Assembly (NCBI RefSeq): GCF_017051705.1
Contig: NZ_JAFIDJ010000001.1
Location: 496,001 to 560,000 of the forward strand
DNA: 64,000 bases
Direction of reading: 5' to 3'
Source: Algoriphagus lutimaris
Lineage (GTDB): Bacteria; Bacteroidota; Bacteroidia; Cytophagales; Cyclobacteriaceae
A model generated the notes under the pieces. The model had not been told where the DNA came from. It did not search any database and saw nothing but the letters and a program-made list of their open reading frames with translations. Position 1 is the stretch's first letter. Every line of letters begins with the position of its first letter. This document shows positions 28,861 to 37,800 of the stretch, in pieces. The translations under genes and the position numbers were made by a program.

Positions 28861-30173
28861 GCGAAATAACTTTTCCATATAGAAAAAGACTAGAGTTCAA
28901 CATAGGAACGATTAGCACCTCATATATTAAGATGATTAATATATTTTGGATAAGCATACTATTGTTTTCTATTTGCTATGTATTGTCTTCTAGCTTATAC
29001 TCCTTTGCTGCGATTTTTCAAGGAATTCAGATCATTTCGATTTTAGCATTCTTTTTCTCATTGGTCCACCTAATTAATCTAAAAAATACTAATAGATATT
29101 TTCTGTTTTTTGTGGGCCTGCTTTCAATTTGGCAAGTGCTGTTGCTCATCAGAGGTGATTATGCCTTTATGGATTATGAGGATACAAAATCCATGTTTTT
29201 TGATGCTAACTATGGCATATTTTGTTTGTTTGTTCCCTTAATTTCTTTGATAAAACCGAATCTAATCCATTTAAAAAAGTTCATGAAAGTACTTGTTATT
29301 TGTTCTTTCATGTACCTTGGATATACCGTTTTTTTCCTTCCTCAAATGATTCAGGGGGATTTGTTGGATACTTTTTCTAGAGAACTCGTTGAATCATCTT
29401 TCAAGTTTTTGGCATTTCCTACCATGTTTTTCCTGCTGACTTCGCCTTATCAATCAACACGGAATAAGGTATTGTCTTTAATCATATTCGTGCTGTTTAT
29501 GACCTTGGGTGCTATCAAAGCAAGAAGGGGGATTTTGTTAATGGGGGGCTTTGTTTTAGGAATCTCTATCATCTTGAATTTATGGAAAAGTTCAAATAAA
29601 ATCCCATGGATTTTGGTAGGAGTTTACCTCTTGGTATTTGTCTATCAATTATTTCTCATTGAATTTTCTGTCACTGATTTCCAATTGTTTTCCAGCTTGT
29701 TTGACAAAGGTTTGGTGAACACCAGAACCTATGTTGAAAATTGTTTTTTTAATAGCATGTCTACCATGGACTGGGTGATAGGGAAAGGGTATAATGCCGG
29801 ATATTTTTGCCCAGGTATAGATGAATCAATATTTAAACAAGGAGTAAGGAGAGTAATAGAAACGGATTACTTACAATTTATATTGACTGGAGGGATCTTG
29901 AATTTAGCCATGATTCTGTTTCTTATGATTCCTGCTGCCGTCCTAGGTCTTTTTTATTCAAAAAATCTGTTTTGTAAATCTGCAGCTTGCTGGATTTTAA
30001 TCTGGTTGGTGTTTCTATATCCATCCAATGGATTTACTTTTTCTGTGTTCCATGTTAGCATTTGGCTCATGGTTTCAATTTGTTATAATGGTTCATTCAG
30101 AAACTTGGATGATAAAGTCTTGAAAAAATATTTAAAAATGGAATTAAAGTTTAATCATCGTGAAGAAGCCTAA
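28857..30173 (+). CDS. O-antigen/capsule polymerase-like membrane protein (Wzy-like)
   Basis: A 438-residue protein with about ten to twelve hydrophobic segments and a larger extracytoplasmic loop near residues 275-325 (LVNTRTYVENCFFNS and on), the layout of Wzy polymerases. It would polymerise the flipped repeat units on the periplasmic face. Wzy proteins share little sequence, so the call rests on topology and its place between glycosyltransferase genes downstream of Wzx and Wzc. It begins in an ATGA overlap with the gene before and overlaps the next gene by 14 bases. No other polymerase candidate is present in the operon. Confidence 0.8.
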   Translation: MSEITFPYRKRLEFNIGTISTSYIKMINIFWISILLFSICYVLSSSLYSFAAIFQGIQIISILAFFFSLVHLINLKNTNRYFLFFVGLLSIWQVLLLIRGDYAFMDYEDTKSMFFDANYGIFCLFVPLISLIKPNLIHLKKFMKVLVICSFMYLGYTVFFLPQMIQGDLLDTFSRELVESSFKFLAFPTMFFLLTSPYQSTRNKVLSLIIFVLFMTLGAIKARRGILLMGGFVLGISIILNLWKSSNKIPWILVGVYLLVFVYQLFLIEFSVTDFQLFSSLFDKGLVNTRTYVENCFFNSMSTMDWVIGKGYNAGYFCPGIDESIFKQGVRRVIETDYLQFILTGGILNLAMILFLMIPAAVLGLFYSKNLFCKSAACWILIWLVFLYPSNGFTFSVFHVSIWLMVSICYNGSFRNLDDKVLKKYLKMELKFNHREEA

Positions 30174-31515
30174 GGTTTTGATTTTTGGCCAGTCCTTCAA
30201 CTCTAATACCGGAGGAGGAGTTACATTGTCTAATTTATTTCACGATTGGGATAAAGAGGATTTGGCTGTCATAGTAACTAGCCATGCTATCAATAATATT
30301 AATTTTTCGTATTGTGATAATTACTTTTTTATAGGGAATAAAGAAAATAGCTGGATTTTTCCATTTAATTTCTTCCAGAGGAATATTCCTTCAGGGAGAA
30401 TCGATGTTCATCAATTTTCCAAAAAACAGGAGGTAATTTCTCAAAAGCCAAATATCAGATCAAGAATCATCAATAAACTATTTTATCCATTCCTTATGTG
30501 GACCGGGTTGTTTCACGTGCTTTCAAGAATACACCTGACAGACAATTTGATGGAATGGATTAAGGAGTTTAATCCTGACATCGTATACATTCAAGTTTCA
30601 ACTCGTGACTCTTTGTTATTTGGGAAAGCACTTGCAAAGAAATTAGATATCCCAGTGGTGTTGCACCAAATGGATGATTGGCTTCATTCTATCAGTTTTG
30701 GTGGCTTATTTAGTAATTATTGGAAAAAGACCATCAGGAATGAATTTCAAGAGCTTGTAGATTTATCCACGCTTTGTTTGAGTATTTCTGACTTAATGGG
30801 CATAGAATACTACAAGAGGTTTGGGAAAAAATTTGTGACCTATCATAATCCAGTTGATTTATCTTTTTGGAACGCAAATCAAGATGAAATATCTCTAAAT
30901 GATCATGCCATTACCGTTTTATACGCAGGAAGGACAGGCTTCGGGATTGGAACCTCATTAAAGAGTTTTGCACAAGCAATTGAGGAATTAAATAAAGAAG
31001 AGGGAATAGCGATTGAATTTTACATTCAGACAGTGGAGCCTTTATCTTGGATAGATGATTTTGAATTCACTCATTATAGAGGATTAGTAGCTTATTCTAA
31101 ATTACCCAAATTGTTTAGAGGAGCTGACTTTCTTTTGCTCCCTTGTGATTTTTCTCAGAAGTCTATCGAGTTTTTAAGGTATTCCATGCCTACCAAAGCG
31201 CCAGAATACATGATTTCAGGAACTCCTACCATTCTTTTAGCTCCAAAAGAAACGGCTGTTTATCAATATGGTAGTAGTCAAAAATGGGCTTTCTCCATTG
31301 ACAATGATGTTGTTTCTAACATCAAGGAAAAATTAAAAGAATTCTTGTTCAATCAAGAACTGCAATATGAATATTCCAGTAAGGCGCTCAAGTTAGCGAT
31401 GATGAACCATGATAGTCAACTGATTAGAAATCGGTTCCTAAAAGATTTTATAAAATTGTTGGATATCAGTGATTTACCGAATGATAAATTAGTAGTGCAA
31501 AAAATAGATTTTTAA
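30160..31515 (+). CDS. Glycosyltransferase, GT4-like
   Basis: A 451-residue predicted GT-B glycosyltransferase. The N-terminus KPKVLIFGQSFNSNTGGGVT matches the acceptor-domain start with the glycine-rich loop. The C-terminal part includes VLYAGRTGFGIGTS, YRGLVAYSKLPKLFRGADF and SMPTKAPEYMISGTPTILL, consistent with the donor site. The start is a GTG inside the end of the Wzy-like gene, the most upstream start that keeps the glycine-rich motif. It is divergent from standard GT4 members, so the acceptor and donor are unknown. It lies tightly within the operon, 10 bases before the next glycosyltransferase gene. Confidence 0.82.
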   Translation: MKKPKVLIFGQSFNSNTGGGVTLSNLFHDWDKEDLAVIVTSHAINNINFSYCDNYFFIGNKENSWIFPFNFFQRNIPSGRIDVHQFSKKQEVISQKPNIRSRIINKLFYPFLMWTGLFHVLSRIHLTDNLMEWIKEFNPDIVYIQVSTRDSLLFGKALAKKLDIPVVLHQMDDWLHSISFGGLFSNYWKKTIRNEFQELVDLSTLCLSISDLMGIEYYKRFGKKFVTYHNPVDLSFWNANQDEISLNDHAITVLYAGRTGFGIGTSLKSFAQAIEELNKEEGIAIEFYIQTVEPLSWIDDFEFTHYRGLVAYSKLPKLFRGADFLLLPCDFSQKSIEFLRYSMPTKAPEYMISGTPTILLAPKETAVYQYGSSQKWAFSIDNDVVSNIKEKLKEFLFNQELQYEYSSKALKLAMMNHDSQLIRNRFLKDFIKLLDISDLPNDKLVVQKIDF

Positions 31516-31525
31516 ACTTTTTGTT

Positions 31526-32680
31526 ATGCATGTTTTACTTTTAGGTGTGCCTTTATTTGAGGGAATGGCTGGTTCTGTCCGGGTTAGGAACCTGCTGGAT
31601 CCTTTGATTCAGGAGGATAAGATTGAATGGAGTAATTTATATTTTTCAAAACAAGCAGGAAATTATAAAAACAAGGGAGAAGCTCATGTGATGGAAGTTG
31701 AGATGAGCATGAAAAGCATTCCTTCCATTGTTAGGTTTCTTAGAGATTCATTTAGATTTATCAACAGCAGAAAGGTACCAAGAGGCAAAAATCTATTTTA
31801 TGCATATGATACTCCAGATCTTAAAACTATTTTTTTAATACTTTATGCCAAGTCGAAGGGATACAAAGTAATTTTAGACATAGTGGAGGACAACAGTGTG
31901 GCTTCTAGTATAGATGGACTTTGGAATTGGGTGCGAATAAAAAGTGGTCAATACTTTGTCAGTTTGGCCCCTTACTATGCAGATCTGTTGATTGGAATTT
32001 CTCATCATTTATATAAAAAATTAAGTGGGATCGTCAAAGATATTTCAAAGGTGATTTATATACCGGTAACTGTGGATCTGCAAAAAATCAAAGTCTTTGA
32101 GGCTGGAAAGAAAGAAACGGTCAAGATATTTTATGGCGGATCCTTTGGTAAGAAAGATGGTTTAGAATATTTAATAGGAGCCTTTAACAAACTGAACAAG
32201 GTTTATCCTTCTACTGAGTTAATATTGACTGGGAAAGGAGAAAGCAAAAAGGACTTTGACCAGATTTTTAGCCTAATTCAGCAAAGTGAAGCTTCTAGAA
32301 ACATTAACTATTTGGGCTTTTTAAATTCAGAAGATTACCTAGCGGTTCTTAGTGATTGCGATATCTTTTGCGTAACAAGGAATAATTCTCTAGCGGCAAA
32401 TACTGGATTTCCTTCCAAACTGGCGGAATTTTTAGCATCAGGCAAAGCGGTAGTTGCTTCAGATGTAGGGGATGTTGGAAAGTTACTGGTTGGGGATAGA
32501 GATTTGATTTTGGTTCCCCCGGAAAATGAAGATGCTTTATTTGATGCTTTTTCAAGAGTTTTGGAAGATAAATCCTTGATTGAAAAATTTGGAAAAGCAG
32601 GTCGGATTGCTGCCAAGGAAATTTTTGATAATAGAAAATATAGCTCCTTGCTTTTTGAAAGGATGAACTGTTTAACCTGA
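31526..32680 (+). CDS. Glycosyltransferase, GT4 family
   Basis: A 384-residue GT-B enzyme. The acceptor domain begins HVLLLGVPLFEGMAGSVRVR. The donor domain has VKIFYGGSFGKKDGLEYLI, ILTGKGESKKDF and NTGFPSKLAEFLASGKAVV followed by ASDVGDV, the standard E-x7-E-like region of GT4 enzymes. It sits in a run of four adjacent glycosyltransferase genes, 10 bases after the previous gene and 6 before the next. Likely role: adding one sugar of the capsule repeat unit at the cytoplasmic face. Donor unknown. Confidence 0.88.
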   Translation: MHVLLLGVPLFEGMAGSVRVRNLLDPLIQEDKIEWSNLYFSKQAGNYKNKGEAHVMEVEMSMKSIPSIVRFLRDSFRFINSRKVPRGKNLFYAYDTPDLKTIFLILYAKSKGYKVILDIVEDNSVASSIDGLWNWVRIKSGQYFVSLAPYYADLLIGISHHLYKKLSGIVKDISKVIYIPVTVDLQKIKVFEAGKKETVKIFYGGSFGKKDGLEYLIGAFNKLNKVYPSTELILTGKGESKKDFDQIFSLIQQSEASRNINYLGFLNSEDYLAVLSDCDIFCVTRNNSLAANTGFPSKLAEFLASGKAVVASDVGDVGKLLVGDRDLILVPPENEDALFDAFSRVLEDKSLIEKFGKAGRIAAKEIFDNRKYSSLLFERMNCLT

Positions 32681-32686
32681 AAAGAA

Positions 32687-33730
32687 ATGAAAATAGCCAA
32701 AAAGAATGCAGCCGTATTATTGACTAACTCATATTTGACTAGTTATGGTGGGATTGGGCCTTTTGTAAGAAACTTGGATAAGGATTTAAATTCATATTTT
32801 AATCTGACTTACTTTTTTCTTCCTGCCGGTTTCGAAAAAATCAGATGGGTGCCTCATCGGTTGATGTATGTTGTATTTTTAATGTTGAGCTTTTTTAAAC
32901 TGAAGAAATACGACTTTATTATTTCCCATAGCCCAGAGGGTTCCTATGTGGCAAGTTTTACCCATAAGCCTTTGATCCATATTTTTCATGGAAATACCAA
33001 TCCTATGACGATTTCAAGATTCAAATTTGGGAAGTATTTGAATTTTGTGTTCGACCATATTCATGCAGTGATTACAAAAAAAGCGTGCTTGTTATTTTCA
33101 GTGGGGGAAAAAAGAGAAGGGGTTTTTAAGTTTGTCAACCCAATATCACATGAAATCGGGGTACAGGCTGAGGATAAAAGAAAAGGGTTCATTTTTGCGG
33201 GCCGCTTGGAAAAGCCTAAAGGAGTAGACCAATTAATTAAGGTGTATTATTTATTGCCCAAGTATGTTCAAGAACAAAACCCATTGGAAATTGCCGGGAC
33301 TGGATCCGAACTTCAACGATTGAAAAACTTGGTTTTGAAATTGGGGTTGGAGGGTAATATTACTTTTTTGGGGAATTTGGAAAATCGAGATTTGATAAAA
33401 GTTATTTCTGAGAAGAAAATACTTTTAATGGCATCAAGCTTCGAAGGTTTTCCAATGGTTATCGCAGAGGCATTTTCTGTTGGTGTTCCTGTCATAAGTA
33501 CATCGGTAGGAGATATTCCAGAATTTGTTAAGCATGATGAAAATGGATTGCTATTTCCTGTGGGCTTTAATTTTGAGGATTATGCCACCGGTATTATCAA
33601 AATACTGTCCAGATATAAGCATTATGCGGGGAATGCATTTTTGTCCAGCGAACCATTTGACGCTTCTGTAGTAGCAAAGGGTTTTGTGGATAAAGTAGAG
33701 GAGACGTTGGGTCAAGTTCAAAGTAAATAA
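32687..33730 (+). CDS. Glycosyltransferase, GT4 family
   Basis: A 347-residue GT-B enzyme. It has SYLTSYGGIGPFVRNLDKDL with the N-terminal glycine loop, RKGFIFAGRLEKPKGVDQLI at the start of the donor domain, EIAGTGSELQRLKNL, and FEGFPMVIAEAFSVGVPVIS with the EGFPxxxxEA donor motif, then GDIPEFV. All expected segments are present. It lies 6 bases after the preceding glycosyltransferase gene and 4 before the next, so it is firmly within the operon. Sugar specificity is not readable. Confidence 0.9.
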   Translation: MKIAKKNAAVLLTNSYLTSYGGIGPFVRNLDKDLNSYFNLTYFFLPAGFEKIRWVPHRLMYVVFLMLSFFKLKKYDFIISHSPEGSYVASFTHKPLIHIFHGNTNPMTISRFKFGKYLNFVFDHIHAVITKKACLLFSVGEKREGVFKFVNPISHEIGVQAEDKRKGFIFAGRLEKPKGVDQLIKVYYLLPKYVQEQNPLEIAGTGSELQRLKNLVLKLGLEGNITFLGNLENRDLIKVISEKKILLMASSFEGFPMVIAEAFSVGVPVISTSVGDIPEFVKHDENGLLFPVGFNFEDYATGIIKILSRYKHYAGNAFLSSEPFDASVVAKGFVDKVEETLGQVQSK

Positions 33731-33734
33731 CAGG

Positions 33735-34898
33735 ATGACTAGAATTTGCATCGATGTGACCAATATTGTTCCTGGTTTGGGTGGAGCAGGGGGAGGGATT
33801 TCTACCTATTCCAAAAACTTGATTTCAGGGATTGACCAACTGTTGGATTCCACAGAGGAAGGAGTGGAGATGATGGTCATTGGGCATCCTGATTTTTTAA
33901 AGAAAATTGAAATCAAGAATATGACCGTTGAGTATAAGGTGGTCAATAATCAGTCTTTTTTCTCAAGGTTTTACTGGTTGAATTTTTCCTTGCCCAGGTT
34001 TTTGAAAGAACGCCAGGTGGATATTTTACATCGAGTGATTCCGGAATTACCGATCTTTCCAAACACTAAGTCCATGTTTACTTTGCATGACTTTATGTTT
34101 GATTTTTATCTGAGCAATGAACGGTTGGGGAAGTATCTTGGATTTAAGGAGAAGTTAAAATTCAGGGTATTACGTTGGTTGATGCAAAGTGGACTTAAAA
34201 AGGGAAATATGGTCCTTGTCCCCTCTGGATCAATCGCTAATGAACTGAAAAGGAGGTTTCCCAAGAAGGATCTAACCATTAAAGTCACTAAACTTGCTAC
34301 TGCCTTTGAGGGATTGGATAAAAAGGATTCACTCAATTTAGAGGAGAATTCAGAGATAAAAATTGGCTATATCGCAGGTTTTTATCCTCATAAAGGCCAT
34401 AAAAAGGCGATCAGTTTAATGAAAATGTTGGTAAATCAACAAAGAGGGAAGTCATTTAAACTTTTTTTCAGGGGAAGTGTGGTTTACCCAGAATACTATG
34501 AGGAGATCAAAGATTTAGTAGTAAAGGAAAATTTGCAAGAGGTTATATTTTTTGAGGAGTTTGAACCTTCAATTACCATTAAAGAAATATATGAAAAGTA
34601 TGATGTGACATTGCTTCTTTCTGAATATGAAGGATTCGGACTTCCAGTTTTGGAGTCTCAAGCTTTTTTAAAACCTGTTTTATGTTCAGATATTCCTGTC
34701 TTCCGTGAAAATTTAAATGGATCTGCTTTTTTTATTCAAGAAGAAATCAAAGAATCTGAGGTAGAAAGAGTGTTGAATGCCTTGTCTGACACCGCATTCC
34801 TCCAGTCCCTTTCCCAAGAAGGAATGAAAAATAGCTCGCAATATCGCTGGGAGAATACCTGCAGAAAGACATTAGCGAGCTATTTAAACTTTGCTTAG
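33735..34898 (+). CDS. Glycosyltransferase, GT4 family (last gene of the operon)
   Basis: A 387-residue GT-B enzyme with RICIDVTNIVPGLGGAGGGI at the N-terminus, LHDFMFDFYLS, the donor-domain start IGYIAGFYPHKGHKKAISLM, and LLLSEYEGFGLPVLESQAF with the EGFGLPxLE motif common in mannosyl- and rhamnosyltransferases of this family. It is the last gene of the manC operon. Its stop TAG at 34896 overlaps the stop of the convergent beta-helix gene by a few bases, so there is no space for an independent terminator between them. Donor specificity is a guess from the family and is not claimed. Confidence 0.9.
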   Translation: MTRICIDVTNIVPGLGGAGGGISTYSKNLISGIDQLLDSTEEGVEMMVIGHPDFLKKIEIKNMTVEYKVVNNQSFFSRFYWLNFSLPRFLKERQVDILHRVIPELPIFPNTKSMFTLHDFMFDFYLSNERLGKYLGFKEKLKFRVLRWLMQSGLKKGNMVLVPSGSIANELKRRFPKKDLTIKVTKLATAFEGLDKKDSLNLEENSEIKIGYIAGFYPHKGHKKAISLMKMLVNQQRGKSFKLFFRGSVVYPEYYEEIKDLVVKENLQEVIFFEEFEPSITIKEIYEKYDVTLLLSEYEGFGLPVLESQAFLKPVLCSDIPVFRENLNGSAFFIQEEIKESEVERVLNALSDTAFLQSLSQEGMKNSSQYRWENTCRKTLASYLNFA

Positions 34899-37800
34899 TT
34901 TTTGATCAGCTTTTTCGTTTGAACCCCTTTGTTTCCAAAATCGACTCTGATGATGTAAACTCCTTCAGGGAAGGATGATACATTGAACACCACATTTCCA
35001 TCATTTGTGGAAAATTTCTGCGACTGAAGCTCTACACCTCTAGTATCAATTAGTTTTATTTCACCATCCAAGTTTCTAGGATAATCATCGAAGAATAAGG
35101 TGACCTCATCTCTCGTAGGGTTTGGTCCCATTTTAATTCCATAAATTGAAGATTGATCAAAGATCTGAACCTCATTGATCGTATTATCCACCGAGCTTTG
35201 AATTTCTGTTGAGGAATTCGAACTGACGGATAGTTGGTTTTCGGAATCTGAAGTTCTGGCAGAGGATGAATTTACCCTAAACCTAACGGCTTCAGAATCA
35301 TAGGTAACCCCATTTTTGTCCGTAATTCTTACGAATACCAAGTATTCACCTACTTCAATTCTTGTCCAATCAAACTGCTTAGTGGATACCGGGGCAGTGG
35401 TTAAAGGGAATCCCCAGTTAAAGAACTCTACTCTTGTAGCATCAATATTCGTATTGGCTTTAAGGGAAACAAGATCATTTCCAATGACAAATTGTTGTCC
35501 ATTATATGGTTGGGCCATGGTCACGGTAGGGGTGGTATCGCCAGATCCTGCGATGACCTTGAATGAAACAGGGTCTGATTTGATCAAGTTTCCATTGATA
35601 TCCACCATTTCAGCATGTACTTTATAATTTCCCTCCTCAATTCTAGCCCAATCGAACTGATAAGGGTAGGCATTTGCTGCTACTAAGGGGAATCCCCAAT
35701 TATAAAATTGAAGTGACTTTACTTGAGTTGGATCAGAAACCAAAGCTTTCAAAGTAACTAAGTCAGTCCCCAATGTAAAGGTTTGTCCATTAAATGGAGT
35801 GTCCATTTTGATGGTAACTGGAGGATTTCCCCCTTCAGACCCTTCTGTAACTTTGAATGTTACTTCATTCGTAGTATAAACTTTACCAGACTGATCTGTA
35901 ATCTGTGCAAATACTTTGTAATTATCTGGCTCAATTGTACTCCAAGCAAATTCAAAAGGAGCGGACGTTACAGTAAGTATTGGGAATCCCCAATTGAAAT
36001 ACTCTACTTTTTGAATAGCCAATCCTGAAGAGGTTGCATTAGTTTTTAATACTACCGGATTGACTCCTTTTTCATAGACCGAATTATTGCTTGGGCTTAC
36101 CATTTGGGCATTGAAGCCAGGTCCTTCATCAGATTGGTTTTTAACAGTGAAATCAATGGTTTGAGATACCGCAGTCTGGTTTGCATTGTCGGTAACTTTC
36201 GCATAAACCTGATAATTTCCAATTTCTGCATTTGTCCAGTTAAATACATAAGGCGGACTCGTAACAGTGGTGACTAAATTCCCCCAATTATAAAATTCAA
36301 CGCTTTTAATTTGACCTTCTGGATCAGATGCATTTGCAGCTAACTGAACCGTATTTACACCCATAATAAATTCTTGATTTTGGGTAGGGCTCGTTAAAGT
36401 TACTGTTGGTAATTGGTTTTCAGGACTACCACCTTCATTGGAGATTTTTGCCAAAACCACTGAACCATAAGCGGGGATCGTGACCGAACCGCTAAATTGT
36501 TGGTTTTTCCCGTTCTTATAGGTTCCGTCCAAAGGTACCGAAACAGGAGAGGAGCTGGCGTTGTAATCAAAGAACACGAAATTTTCTTTGGGTATTTCTT
36601 CGGTTTGAACCTTGGATATTTCAATGTTGTCTAGATACACCTCTTGTGCTGAGCTAGGAATTCTCATTACAATACTTTCAGTGGATTTTGTGGCTTTGGC
36701 ATCTAAGAAGACTTTATAATGGGTTGTTCCTGATTTTGTCGCAATGATTTTGTTTCCTTTTCCTTTATCCACATTAAAAGTAGCCTCTAGAAATAATTCA
36801 ATAGCCTTATTTTCTGGAGATCCCTTCATGTCAAATTCCATCAATATTTTATCACCGGAATTTACAGCGCCTATTTGTATATAGGCTGTTGCACTGCTGG
36901 AGCTGTTGGGGTAAATCACCAAGGTGTTTCCTGAAATACCACTGGAAAGTACTTTAGAGCTGGCATTATATAAACCGGAAATAATTCCGCTTCCTGAATT
37001 AAAATTGCTTTGCTTGATTAAGCTAGACGAAAGAACTTTGGTAGTGGATAAATCAAAAGAAGGCTTGGTGCTATTGGTGTCATACCCAAAACTACTGGCC
37101 CAGTTTCCTAAATTCCGATTGATCCCTACCGCTGGATCAGAGGACGATCTAGTATGAATAAAGAAATCTTGATTGAATGGATCCAAAAAATAATTGGAAT
37201 TGATCGAGCCGACTAGACCGATATCGTCAATCACGGAATAGGCAGAATAAATTTCTTCCAATTCATCCACATGGGAATATTGGTTTCCGGTGATTCTAAT
37301 ATTTCTATTTGGATCCCCGTAATAGTCATGGGTTAATTGTAATTGGACTTTAGAGCGGTAAAATAGGTTGTTTAGGACCTCGATATTATTGGCATTATGC
37401 AGGTAAATTCCCTTTCCAGTCATAAATGCGATGGTGTTGTTCTCAATTTTTATACCTGCACTATTGTCATCAAGGTAAATACCTTCAGCCATATCGACTT
37501 CTTCAATGGTTCCATTTTTTGTTCCTTTTCCATTCAAAATGATATTTCCCGAAATTTCTCTTCCGGTATTATTTCTTCCGATTAGACCATCTGAATTATT
37601 ATAAATTCCTCCGCCGTCTTGCTTGAAAAGGCAAAAATTGTCGATATAGTTATTTAATATTTTGGTGTAGTTCCCCCCAAAGTGAATAGCATTGAAACCG
37701 ATGTTCGTAATTCTATTTTTTTGAACGATTGAGTTGTCACTATCACTCGCAATGAAAATACCGATGCCAGCTAAATCACTACTTTTTGCCATCCCTTGAA

